From: Nyssa sinensis | Taxonomy: Eukaryota; Streptophyta; Magnoliopsida; Cornales; Nyssaceae | Direction: 5' to 3' | Assembly: GCA_008638375.1 (NCBI GenBank) | Contig: CM018038.1 | Span: forward strand, 13,476,515 to 13,540,514 | Length of the DNA stretch: 64,000 nucleotides | Shown: positions 22,545-33,639 of the stretch, piece after piece | Position numbering within the stretch: position 1 is the stretch's first letter | How the letters are laid out: each line of letters begins with the position of its first letter | Program-made: the position numbers and the translations under genes | Notes under the pieces: generated by a model | Databases searched by the model: none | The model's input: the letters and a program-made list of their open reading frames with translations, nothing else | What the model was told of the DNA's origin: nothing

Positions 22545-23498
22545 TCACATCAGTGTTGAACACTCAAGAGTATATGGGTTAAACAAGGCAGGTAACAGGT
22601 ATTTCCTTCCGTTAACACCCTGCGCATTATAGCTAGCTCGGGTGCTGGAATCAAGCAACAATTCTCCGGCATAGCCTGGATAAGCCCCCTTCCCATACAT
22701 CCCAGTACAAGCCGAAGCCACCTCGAGAGGCGCGTCAGCCGAGCCCTGGAAGTAGCCCCTTCCAAAAGGGTTCGTTACAGTTCCTGCCAAAAGGCTGGCA
22801 ATATTTACGACCATGCCATCGACCCCTACGTCCCCATTGGGTGCACCCAGTGGTGCATTCTGTGGTCCATATATGGGTTGGTGGAACGGCCAGGCACATT
22901 GACCCGGGCACTGAGTTACCGAGTTACCAACCCAAATAAAAGCTGATTTTTCTATGGAGTTCGACCCGTGAAACCCGCAATTACTCATGCAAAAGCCTTC
23001 AACTGCTACATCTTCAGCTGTGAGTACCAGGGCCAACCCACCGGATTTTGAGTTGACTCGTTGAGCCAACTCCGAAATCTTTGATCTTTGTAGGGTTTTG
23101 CCCATTGAACAGTTCTCATCGGTCACTTGATCAGACAACAGTATATGGGTCTCTTTTCTCCCAGCTTTTTTAATGTAGATTTCAATGGTTTGCCACCACT
23201 GAGACACTGAAGTTGGTGCGGAGGAACGAACGACCTTTTGTTGGTCATGAGGGTTTAGTGAGAGAAGAAAGTCTACAACAATGGATTTCTGAGCTGGTGA
23301 GAATTTACCATACCAAAGAACAGAGATATGGAGATCACCTTCAAGCAAAGCTCCACTGTGGTATTTTAGAGCCATAGGTGGTGTTTGGTAAACTGAAGTT
23401 AGCTTTCTTGCACCAAAACACATATTCATAAAGCTTAGCTGAACAACAAGAAGGATGATAGGAAGTGAAGTTGTTTTCAAAGATTGAGGTAAACCCAT
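22545..23498 (-). CDS. EXORDIUM-like secreted protein (PHI-1 family)
   Basis: An intact 317-residue single-exon gene of the phosphate-induced-1/EXORDIUM family, whose members are extracellular proteins linked to brassinosteroid- and sugar-dependent cell expansion. The N-terminus (residues 1-30, LPIILLVVQLSF) is a signal peptide that should be cleaved near the CFGARKL segment. The family domain follows: [60 protein letters not shown] and [10 protein letters not shown]. It ends CSTLM before TGA at 22545-22547, close to the family ending CSTLV. It differs from the tandem pair at 56-60 kb in the middle region (KETHILLSDQVTDENC for the [16 protein letters not shown] block), so it belongs to another subgroup. 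The left-hand paralogue is dead, making this the surviving copy. The shared ARAS change is absent here, and residues GASYNA of the family read RASYNA. Confidence 0.93.
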   Translation of the reverse strand: MGLPQSLKTTSLPIILLVVQLSFMNMCFGARKLTSVYQTPPMALKYHSGALLEGDLHISVLWYGKFSPAQKSIVVDFLLSLNPHDQQKVVRSSAPTSVSQWWQTIEIYIKKAGRKETHILLSDQVTDENCSMGKTLQRSKISELAQRVNSKSGGLALVLTAEDVAVEGFCMSNCGFHGSNSIEKSAFIWVGNSVTQCPGQCAWPFHQPIYGPQNAPLGAPNGDVGVDGMVVNIASLLAGTVTNPFGRGYFQGSADAPLEVASACTGMYGKGAYPGYAGELLLDSSTRASYNAQGVNGRKYLLPALFNPYTLECSTLM

Positions 23499-23615
23499 TT
23501 AGAGATAAGATAAGAAACTGGGATTCAAGAATTGAAAAACAAATGTAGAGAGAGAAAGAGAAAGAGAGGGAAAGGTAATTTGAATTGGGTAATTAGAGAG
23601 TGTGAGTGGCGAGAG

Positions 23616-23623
23616 TATATATA
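23616..23623 (-). promoter_or_regulatory. TATA box of the intact EXORDIUM-like gene
   Basis: TATATATA on the minus strand, about 118 bp upstream of the ATG at 23498. The 5' leader between them contains a CTCTTTCTCTTTCTCTCTC pyrimidine tract. Confidence 0.65.
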
Positions 23624-23703
23624 GGTGGTTTTGGTGCATGAACTGAGCTAGGGGAGGGTATTTTTCGTGGCTTTCGTAACTCGTAAGCAGGTGCATTGAT
23701 AGA

Positions 23704-23735
<32 letters not shown>

Positions 23736-24995
23736 AGAGTTTGCAAAGATAAGATGATTGGGAGACATCCGGGAAGAATCTATCTTAATTTAAAGGTGTT
23801 TTTTTTTTATTGTATGGAAACAAGGAGACTTTGCTGATGCACAGATGACATGCACATCGATTTTATTGCCCATAGATGGCATTGAAGGTGGGACAAAGAG
23901 TAGACATTGGTGAGCAATGAATAGAGCCATGGGTTGCATGTGTTTGAAGCTGTTTTCTAGGCAGTTTCTCCTTTCCATTTCCATTTTTATTAGTGTTTTC
24001 ACTTGATCATTATCCTAATCCACTATTTTTATGAAGAAGGTACACTAAGACTTGGTCCCCTCCACTTATATATGCTAATGAGAATAGAGTTGTGAGTCTC
24101 GTGACACATAATACTAAGAATTTGTCTTCGCTTTTGGAATGTGGATTCTGTTAAATGAACGGAGAATAATTTGCCATATCACATCCAGTTACGAACTAAA
24201 ATAAGTAAGACATTGATGCTGGCAAGGTCATCAAATGGTATCCCAGGCCACTGAATATTTTCTCAAATGAATCTTTACAAACCCAAATGGAGTTAGACAG
24301 GAGAGTACGGATTCAATACCTTTCCAGTACAAAATGTCCATTATTGCCATATCAAATGGACTGCACCAAATGGGGACACAACCAGATAAGTACATGGTGT
24401 GGTCAGTTACAGCGCAATGCATTTGCGCATTATGGGCATTCCAAAACTTTGGCTTCCTCTTGCAGGGAGAAGAGGAATTATATGAAGGTTCCCATGCTCG
24501 TGGGGTCATATGCCAGGTCGTCATTTTATGGGTTGTATTATGCCATATCTGTTGTCATGAGTTGCTTTCCATGACCTGTCAAGAAATGGAGGTCAAAAGC
24601 TGCTGGATTAGATGATACTTGCACCAAAAAGTTTGGAAATGGACTTGCACACATTAAGGAAAGGTATGACAGAAGTTATGGACGTGGTACACTGGGTGCC
24701 ACTCACCCATGCAACGGGATGGACCAATATTTTTAAGGCATGTAGAAGGGCATGTGTGGTAGGATGACTGAGGCCAATAATTCTTGAATCCCCAATTAAG
24801 TCACATTAATTACTAGCACATTCAATTCTCTGAATGTAATGTGTTTTGGATGTAATTTTGAAAATCGCATTGTGTGAGATTCAAAGTTATTATATCCTAA
24901 CACATATTTTGATTATATAATTAGATTTATAAATTGAAGGTGCATTACATTTTTCATGAATATATGAATATCTTGTCAAAAAAAAAAAAAGAACA

Positions 24996-25159
24996 GTGCT
25001 AGGTATCTTTAATTTATATTTTTAATTGTATCATTAATGTGATATGTAACGATATATTGATTTCAGAAATCATATTTCATGAGACTCAAAATCATCATAT
25101 ATTGACGTATCACATTAGGATTACAATTAAAAATATAAATTAGAAATATATAACATTTT
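24996..25159. mobile_element. Small AT-rich MITE, right copy
   Basis: Counterpart of 4300-4461, with the same inverted arms (TCTTTAATTTATATTTTT / AAAAATATAAATTAGAAA). It was present before the D2 block duplicated. Confidence 0.6.
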
Positions 25160-25272
25160 TCCAAAAGATGATACCAATGAGGTTTATATTTCTACAGCAT
25201 AACTCGTTCAACAAGAGAATTAATATATATATATATATATATATATATTATGCTTCCACGTTTCCCTGTATC

Positions 25273-25992
25273 TGTTAGAAAAAATTATATTTTATCATAA
25301 TACTGTACTTGAAAAAACTTACAGCATTTTAATAAATATTATAGTATAAAAATAATTTGAAACAATTTCAGAATCATATAGAATAGAAACAGAATTCTCA
25401 AAATACTATAAATACAAAAACATAAATTAAATGGAAACAAACAGAAATTAGAAATCACGGTTTTTCACGAAAATACCAAAACTAAAGCAATGGTGATTAA
25501 CCAAGGCTAGTGTCTTACACTATGTCCTTAAGACAATACCGCCCTCACACTGGTGCTTTTGAATTTTCAACGGCGGTTGTCTCCTAAAATACAATAGTTA
25601 ACACACAATATATAAAAGCACTCCAATCTTATGTGCACGGCGAACCAAAACTTGTCCTTGAACTCTCTTAATATCCAGACTCACAGTATGCATGAACTTA
25701 ATTCTAAAACTCGTGAAATTGAATAAATGATGATGAGGGCGAACTGAGTTTATATAGGCAACTTGGTGGTTGTTCAGACAGACACGAATCTAAAGGGTGC
25801 ATATGTTCATACAAACAGATATAATACTTCAATTTGAATAGATGCATCCATTGGTGAACAGACTCACCAATCTGAAGGGACGCAACTATTCTTTGAATTC
25901 AAAGGGACACACCTATTCATGGTGACTGTTCAGTAAAAATTTAAAAATGTAACATTTTAAAAATATAATTTAAATAAATTTTCTCCCAAAAG

Positions 25993-26042
<50 letters not shown>

Positions 26043-26351
26043 GGTAAAAGCCTAAGCCCAATCCAAGGTAATTACATATATACTCTTTAAAAACTTTGTT
26101 TCCAACTTATGTGAAACATAAGTTTCTCACAAGCTTTAAGTTTTGTTACCGTTTCTAAAGTGATGATATTTGGAATCAATTTCTCATTCACTCCTTGATG
26201 GTTTTGAGCAACCAAGTATATATGTTCTTAATTTCTTCATGGATGAGAACATATTTTCATGTAGACCCGTCTAAAATAATGTGTGGGGCCCATTTTAATT
26301 TTGGCTCAAAGATGGCCAAAAATTATTGCTCAATAATCCATTTTTCGAACA
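25273..26351 (-). repeat. 3' LTR of the outer copia element
   Basis: TGTT...AACA-ended 1079-bp LTR. On the minus strand it is preceded at 26352-26362 by the purine tract ATGTGGAAGAT, and its TATA box lies near 25750-25760 (CTATATAAAC). It contains a (TA)n(GA)n microsatellite at 25992-26042. Confidence 0.82.
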
Positions 26352-26558
26352 ATCTTCCACATGAATAAAATTGATTGAAAGTAATGCAAATAATGTGCAA
26401 ACACTAAGAGAGTTCATTTGGAAATCTCCTGTACAGAGAAAGGTAACTTGTGACCTTGAACCTTTCTTTGTGAAATACTATCAAGGCTACTGGTTGATCA
26501 GTGAACATGATGTCTTGAACTGTTCCACCTTTTGTGTAAACTAAGACAATAGCATTTA

Positions 26559-26720
26559 TGATAAGGATAAGCACACACCAACCGTTCATGTTGATCATTT
26601 AGCTTGTATTTAAATCTCTTGTAAATCTTATCTTTTTCCCTTATCTCTTGTAACAACTTTGGTTATATATGAAGGAGAATACACACGTCTCTGGTATCAA
26701 ATTCCAGAGGTCTTTCAATT
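26559..26720 (+). repeat. 5' LTR of the young copia
   Basis: 162 bp and unusually short for copia. It contains the ATG at 26669 that opens the long reading frame, and a GGTTATATATGAAGG motif that may serve as core promoter. Confidence 0.85.
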
Positions 26721-26726
26721 CTTTCT

Positions 26727-26739
26727 TGGTATCAGAGCC
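26727..26739 (+). promoter_or_regulatory. Primer-binding site of the young copia
   Basis: TGGTATCAGAGCC, the initiator tRNA-Met-type site, a few bases after the LTR. Confidence 0.88.
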
Positions 26740-26767
26740 ATCTATAGCTAACGCTTTTGTCAATCCT

Positions 26768-29700
26768 ATGGCTGCTACTACAGGTGCCTCATTTCCTTCC
26801 GCTGCCTTTCATCTTCCAGCTCAAGTTATCTCCATCAAACTTGATGGAACTAACTTCCTTGCCTAGAGTGCTCAATTAATTCCTCTGTTTCGAAGCTATG
26901 GTCTCATGGGAATCGTTGATGGTTCCGAGCCAAGTCCTCCTCAATTTTCCAGTGATGAACAAAAGGCCCAAGGTCTTCTTAATTCTGCTTATGTGATTTG
27001 GCAGTATAAGGACCAAACGATACTTGGTTGGATTATTTCTTCTTTGTCTCCTGCGGTGGTTTCCACCATTTATGGTCTTGAGACTTCTCGACTTGCTTGG
27101 CAAGCTCTTGGCGCACGGTTTGCTGCATCCTCAACCTCTCGCATTTCTCTTATCAAGAGGAAGTTGCAATCTTTGCAACAAGGCTCCATGTCTTGCTAGA
27201 ATTTCTTGGATGAAGTTAAGTCCCTTGCTGATGAATTATCTGCTGTTGGGAAACCTATTGATGATTCAGATTTAATTTTATCTGTTCTCAATGGTCTCAA
27301 CTCCTCATTTCACTCTTTTGTGACAACGTATATGCTCCTTGCTAAGGAAAAATCAATGCCATTTTCTGATTTTCATGCAGAGTTGTTGAATTATGATCTT
27401 ATGCAAAAATTTCATAGTCAGTCCATTCAACCCGAGGCAGGACCATATGCTCTGTACTCGCATAAAAATGGTTCGAAACCTGAATCTCGCAACAACCCCA
27501 ATAAATCCCGTTTTTCTAGGCCGTCCAAAGGCTCGGGTACTGCTTCTTCTCAGTTTCGGCACCCGTTACCTCACTTGCTGTCTCCCTCATCAGCTGCATC
27601 TGCTGCTTCGCCTTCCCGCTCGCGATCTCCCTGTCAAATTTGCAAACGGGAGGGACATTAGGCGCTAGACTGTTTTAACCGCATGAACTATTCCTTTCAG
27701 GGCCGCCATCCTCCAACTGAATTAGCTGCTATGGTTGCTGAAGCTAATACCACTTATCTCAGTCAACATCAGTGGTATGCTGACAGTGGCGCTAACATTC
27801 ATGTTACCTCCGATATTGCTAATCTTGCAACCTCTCCGCCTTATGAAGGTGATGACTCCGTGGGCGTAGGTAATGGGACAGGTTTGACCATCTCTCGCAC
27901 TGGCACTGCTTCCATTAAAACTCCGTCTTCTACTCTCACCTTAAATAATGTTGCCTATTGTCCTCAAGCTTCGGCTCATCTCCTCTCTATTAATAAATTT
28001 TGCAAGGATAATAATGTTCTTTTTGAACTCACCAGTTCTCATTTTTCTGTGAAGGACATCCTAACGGGGACCACGCTCTTGACAGGGCCAAGTGATAATG
28101 GATTATACCCAATCAACCTTCGTCAACTATCGTCATCAAAATTTCATGCTCTCACCATGACTGTTGGCGTCAAGGCTTCTACCTCCACCTGGCATTCTCG
28201 TTTGGGACACCCCTCCGCAGCAACTCTTCATCGTGTCATTTCTAAATTTTCTCTTCCACTTGGTAATTCAATAAATACACAAGCTATTTATGTGTCTTGT
28301 CAACTTGGCAAGTCTAAACAATTGCCATTTTCTGACTCTTCAAGCAAGTCAACGGCTCTTCTAGAAATAATTCATTCTGATGTTTGGTCCACTTCCACGC
28401 CTTCATTAAGTGGTTGTCGATATTATGTAATTTTTATTAATGACTATTCTCGTTTTTGTTGGCTCTTTCCTCTTTCTAATAAATCCGATGTTTATTCTAC
28501 GTTTGTTAAATTCAAGCTTTTAGTGGAAAAACAATTTAATTCAACCATTAAACAATTTCAAAGTGATAATGGTGGTGAATATTCTTCTACCCCATTTAAG
28601 CAATTTTTGAGTGCCAACGGAATTTTTCGTCGCCTATCATGTCCTCATACCTCACAACAAAATGGCCTCGCCGAGAGGAAACATCGTCATATAGTGGAAA
28701 TGGGACTCACTCTTCTCGCCCAATCTGGTTTACCTAAAACATTTTGGGTTGATGCTTTTCTAACCTCTATTTTCATTATTAATCGTTTACCTACCAAGGT
28801 TCTTGATTATTCATCCCCCTATGAACGTCTCTTTCACCTTTCTCCTGACTTTACCTATTTTCGAGCCTTTGGATGTCAATGTTTTCCATATCTTCGTCCT
28901 TACTCACCTGATAAATTATCTTATCGTAGCACACCTTGTATCTTCATCGGTTATTGCTCTAATCACAAAGGTTTTCGGTGCTTTGACCCATCTTCCAGCC
29001 GTGTGTATATCTCTCGGAATGTGATCTTTGATGAAGGTACTTTTCCAGCTAAAGTAAAATCCATCTTCACTGACTCTGCCAGCGACGTGCACCCCCCAGG
29101 TAATTCTCGCCCCTTGCTGTTATCTCCTCCCTCCCATCTATTTATTTCTTCCCCTATTTCTTCCCATACTCATGCTCCTTCCTCACCTACTGTTTCTCAT
29201 GATTCTACTTCACCCGACCGTGTTCTCCATTCCTCTACCCCATTTTCCACTTCTAGCCATCCTGAACTTCCTCTCGCTTCTCCTGTTTCTGCTCCACCTA
29301 TTAACCCGCTTCCTTCTTCCCATGACAGTGCAACTCCTAACCACCAAGCCAGCGCACCCCCTCTTCCCATGCCTTCCTCTCATATGATCACCAGGTCCCA
29401 GGCTGGCCGTCTTCAGCCCCGTAGCTTTCCTGATTTCCAATTATATTACTCTACCCGTCACCCTCTCCAAGCTTTGCATGCAGGTGTGGTCATCCCTGAG
29501 CCTCGGACCTATGCTCAAGCGGCTTCTATTCCCGAGTGGCGGGCGGCAATGGACACTGAGTTTCAAGCGTTATTGCAGAATGAAACTTGGTCTTTATGTT
29601 CCCGTCCTCCTGGTAAAAATGTGGTGCCCTGCAAATGGGTCTTCAAGCTTAAACGTCGCCCTGATGGAAGTATTGAACGTCACAAGGCTCGACTAGTTGC

Positions 29701-31093
29701 TGTTGGCTATCTTCAGCGGAGTGGTATTGATTTTCATGACACGTTCAGCCCCGTCATCAAGCCTTCTACCGTTTGTATGGTTCTTGCCCTTGCCGTTTCT
29801 TTTAACTGGGATATTCGGCAACTTGATGTCTCTAATGCCTTCCTCCATGGCATTTTAGACGAAGAGGTCTTTATGACACAACCGAAAGGCTTTGAGGATC
29901 CTGTGCACCCCCAATTTGTGTGTAAGCTTCATAAATCTCTCTATGGTTTGAAGCAAGCTCCTCGGGCTTGGTTTAATCGTTTATCCACTGCACTACTGTC
30001 TCTTGGCTTTTATAGTTCACAAGTTGATCCCTCATTGTTCACTTATCACCATGGTTCCGTGCATGTCTTTTTATTAGTATATGTGGACGATATTCTTGTC
30101 ACCTCTAATGATTGGGACTTCATTACCTCTCTTGTTTCCAATCTGCAACTTCAGTTTGCCATGAAGGATCTTGGTCACTTGACGTACTTCCTGGGCATTG
30201 AGGCCACACGTTCTCCTTCCAGGTTGCATCTTCGGCAAACAAGATATATTATTGACCTTTTAGATTGTATAAAACTCCTTGGCATCCGACCTTATCGAGC
30301 TCCTTGTGTCTCGGGCTCCAAACTCTCCAAGTTTGCTGGAGAACTTCTTCCGGATCCATCTGAGTATAGGCAAACGGTAGGTGCCTTGCAATATGTCACT
30401 CTCACGCGTCTCGACATCGCATACTCCGTAAATCAGCTCTATCAACACATGCAAGCTCCAACCTCTGCTCATTGGACAGCAGCCAAACGTGTGCTCCGTT
30501 ATTTGAAGAATACACTCGATTATGGCCTCTTCTACAAACCCGGTTCCTTCTCTATCAATGCCTACTGCGACTCCGATTGGGCCGGTGATCCTGACGATAG
30601 AAGGTCCACGTGTGGTTATGGTGTTTATGTGGGTTCCAACCTCATCTCTTGGTCGGCCAAGAAACAACCTGTGGTTTCCAAATCTAATACTGAGGCGGAA
30701 TACCGGTGCTTAACTCTTGTTACAGCTGAAGTGTATTGGCTGCGTATGCTCTTGTGTGAGCTGCAGGTTTCACTTGAGTCTGCTCCTGTTGTTTGGTGTG
30801 ACAATATCAGTGCTTTAGCTCTTGCCTCTAATCCGATTTTCCATGCACGATCTAAACATATCGAAGTCGATTACCACTTTGTCCGTGAAAAGGTGGCAAC
30901 CCGCGACATAATTCTACAACACGTCCCCACTTCATTGCAACCTGCTGATATTTTTACCAAGGGACACACAGCTGATCGTTTTTGTTTTCTACGGGACAAA
31001 CTCTCTGTGTTGGATCTCCCTGCTAGTTTGCGGGGGAATGATAAGGATAAGCACACACCAACCGTTCATGTTGATCATTTAGCTTGTATTTAA
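26768..31093 (+). pseudogene. Copia gag-pol polyprotein, intact frame but three TAG codons in gag
   Basis: One reading frame runs from MAATTG (26768), or from the in-frame ATG at 26669, to the TAA at 31091-31093. It is broken only by TAG at 26864-26866, 27197-27199 and 27659-27661. The first and third replace expected Trp (NFLA-W and EGH-W), the second probably Gln. The uninterrupted 1136-residue pol ORF (27683-31093) holds the protease DSG (residues 34-36), GAG-pre-integrase WHSRLGH, integrase D-D-E (HSDVWS, QSDNGGEY, GLAERKHRH), reverse transcriptase with YVDD, and RNase H (DSDWAGDP, NTEAEYR, ADIFTKG). In the integrase HHCC zinc motif the first Cys is Tyr (IYVSCQLGK), which may impair binding. 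The stop codon lies inside the 3' LTR. RT and RNase H look functional in sequence, but gag is not translatable without readthrough. Confidence 0.92.
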
Positions 31094-31200
31094 ATCTCTT
31101 GTAAATCTTATCTTTTTCCCTTATATCTTGTAACAACTTTGGTTATATATGAAGGAGAATACACACGTCTCTGGTATCAAATTCCAGAGGTCTTTCAATT
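31039..31200 (+). repeat. 3' LTR of the young copia
   Basis: Matches 26559-26720 with one clear substitution. The pol frame ends 55 bp into it. Confidence 0.85.
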
Positions 31201-31532
31201 TTTTCAATTCATACAGAATCTTTCCTTACACAGTTGGTTCTTATGATTGTGTTCATTTTGACCCTAAACAATTCCTGATTTCATTAGTGCCATTAGAGAA
31301 TTTAGCATTTATCATTAGCATAGAACTGGCCCAGTTCACACTCACATAGATAATTTCTTATTAAGAGTATTTTGTTATACCCCACTTGTGTTAACAAGGT
31401 ATAAGAATCATTAAACATTTAGTTTATCTTGTTCAACGTTGCAGGCATCACTCTTCTTATCATAAGAATGAGTAAGAGATATTATCTCCATAGTGATCTC
31501 AATGAGTCACACATAATTCGGTTGTCCTTTTG
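31201..31532 (-). mobile_element. Outer copia 3' non-coding segment
   Basis: A remnant between two nested insertions, without an ORF of note. With 26352-26558 and 33487-33640 it would form the 3' untranslated interior of the outer element, between RNase H and the polypurine tract. Confidence 0.55.
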
Positions 31533-33486
31533 TGACATAGCAAAAGCTTGTGAAGAAGTAGGACACCGTCTGCTTCTTTGAAAATATTCTTTAGTAACAA
31601 AGTAACATGAGGACTCCTCACCCAACAAAAGAAAATAAATCTCCAAAATTGTAATTGAATTAATATTAATGAAAAACTTCCCATAAAGACCTATTACATT
31701 ATATTTATAGTGCTAAAACACTACTGCTTTGACTAGAAAACCAAAACACTTATTTTTATACTAATCCTGCTACAATAAAGACTAGTAAGTCAAATAGGAA
31801 ACTACAAATTCCTATATTTTCTTTACTAATACAAATAAAACTAGGAAACTAAAAAAATTATAAATAAATAAAAATAAAAAAACTAAACAATCATAATACA
31901 ACTCTAAAACAACTTTTCATATTTTTAAGGTACCAAATTTGTCCTATATCAGTCTCTCCCACTTAAAAACAACTTGACCTCGAGTTGATCAGATGTATGC
32001 GACCTCGAAGTCGTCCATAACCGGGTAATAATTATTGAATCTTTTGAAGAATAATTAAATATTCAAGGAGTTCTTCTACCATATCTTCCATGAAGTCGAT
32101 AATTTTAGGCCATTTTTCTGATGATAATAATGCTCTAGTAATGAAACAAAAATTATCTTCTTAATCTACCACAATTTTAATTTTACTATAAGTATTAGAA
32201 TCATCTTTCACGAATTCAGGTTCAGCTTCATCATCTTTAGTGTTGACAACTTCAATAGGATTTTCTTGGTTAACTTATTCTTTATCATCTGCACCAATTG
32301 TTTCAACAACATTAATAGAAATAAATTCAACTTTATTTTCTATCAACTCTTTGTGATATTCTTCAATGCATGGAAGACTTTGATCTTCACTTTCTATGAC
32401 AAGAGAGTCTTCTATAAGGATGTTGACTTCTTTCAACGATTCAGTATTTGGAACCTTATTAGTTGAAGTCGCCTTCACTATTTCAAATTTTACTTGTGCT
32501 TTTTTCTTGGTACTTTCCTATGTTGGCCTGTATTTATCTTCTAAAATCTGCAAATAATTTCTTGCCAAAAATCTATTCATAAGAAGTTTCATCATTCTTG
32601 GCCATGAACGAATACATTTTTTTTCTTTGTAGTTGTATACACCTCTGTAAATCAAGCCACCATCTTTTCCCTAATCCAATGAGTTTAGCTTCAGCCTAAA
32701 AATATTCTTTTTCTTCTAACAATCTTAAATCACAAAGACAATCATCTAAATCATATATCAAATCATGAAAGTTTTCAAAATAAAAGTTATCATTAAAATA
32801 TGGAAGTCTTTCGTAATTGCGAATAGCTCTGTCTTCAGGCTGACCTCGGTAATTCCTCCGATTATCCCGGAGTATGGCTTCAGCATCTTCTTCATCCTCA
32901 CTCAGGTTATCCGCATAGGCCAACTACCTACGTCGAATTTCTGGATGGCGTTCACGAACTTCAGCCCTCGTAACCATATTTTCCTCACGATCACCACCGT
33001 CAAGCATTTCGCCCTCGTTTTGTGTGTTCACAATCTAAACAGGATTAAGCATGTTCTGATAGTAACTGACATAGCGGAAGCTTGTGAAGAAGTAGGACAC
33101 CGCCTGCTTCTTTAAAAATATTCTTTAGTAACAAAGTAACATGGGGACTCATCACCCAACAAAAGAAAATAAATCTCCAAAATTCGTAATTGAATTAATA
33201 TTAATGAAAAACTTCCCATAAAGACCTATTACATTATATTTATAGTGTTAAAACACTACTACTTTGACTAGAAAACTAAAACTCTTATTTTTATATTAAT
33301 CCTACTACAATAAATACTAGTAAGTCAAATAGGAAACTACTAATTCCTATATTTTCTCTACTAATATAAATAAAACTAGGATACTAGAGAAATTATGAAT
33401 AAATTAAAATAAAAAAACTAAACAATCCTAATACAACTCTAAAACAACTTTCCATATTTTTAAGGTACCAAATCTGTCCTACATCA
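31533..33486 (-). mobile_element. Small non-autonomous LTR retrotransposon
   Basis: Direct LTRs of about 420 bp lie at 31533-31951 and 33067-33486. On the minus strand they begin TGAT(A/G)TAGGAC and end GCTATGTCA. A polypurine tract AAGTGGGAGAGAC (31952-31964) fixes the orientation. Flanks TTTTG and CTTTG are a near-perfect 5-bp target duplication. The 1.1-kb interior has no protease, integrase or reverse transcriptase, so the element depends on an autonomous partner. LTR differences are scattered and a few percent, so it is older than the copia at 26559-31200. Confidence 0.85.
31952..33066 (-). pseudogene. Gag-like remnant of the non-autonomous LTR element
   Basis: Minus-strand translation from about 33005 gives MVTRAEVRERHPEIRRR, a stop, then AYADNLSEDEEDAEAILRDN and YERLPYFND...FHDLIYDLDDC up to about 32698. 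This is the charged N-terminal style of Ty3/gypsy Gag. A further acidic ORF lies at 32478-32275. Stops separate the pieces, and the nucleocapsid zinc knuckle was not found. The product would be a short acidic protein of unknown function; the gag assignment is by resemblance only. Confidence 0.5.
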
Positions 33487-33639
33487 CTTTGAACCTAGAT
33501 CTTGGGATTTCCAGTCAGCTAGGTTAGGTTGTCATTATGGCGACTCTTAATGTATTGGCTTTAAACCCATCCCCCTCAATTTACTTGCTCTCTTTTCAAA
33601 TATTTCATTTAACGGATCCGTTATATTAGCTTTTGACCT

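Larger units (their letters stand above)
22126..25252. repeat. Right copy of duplicated block D2 (EXORDIUM-like locus)
   Basis: Same-orientation match to 1466-4700. It includes the intact EXORDIUM-like gene, its promoter, about 1.5 kb of upstream sequence without a supportable gene, a MITE (24996-25159) and (TA)n tracts at 23704-23731 and 25222-25249. The block ends next to the 3' LTR of the outer copia element. Confidence 0.9.
26559..31200 (+). mobile_element. Young Ty1/copia retrotransposon, nearly complete
   Basis: Direct LTRs of 162 bp (26559-26720 and 31039-31200) start TGATAAGG and differ at one clear position (TATCTCTTG versus TATATCTTG), which indicates a recent insertion. The primer-binding site TGGTATCAGAGCC is at 26727-26739, and a polypurine tract GCGGGGGAA abuts the right LTR. 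The exact right edge is uncertain because the LTR does not end in a clear CA and no target-site duplication is evident. It lies inside the 3' untranslated part of the outer copia element, in the opposite orientation. Confidence 0.9.

Noticed and set aside
31299..31307. TAGCATTTA at 26550-26558 and again near 31299 as a target-site duplication of the young copia
   Set aside because: The right LTR ends near 31200, about 100 bp earlier, so the second occurrence cannot flank the element.
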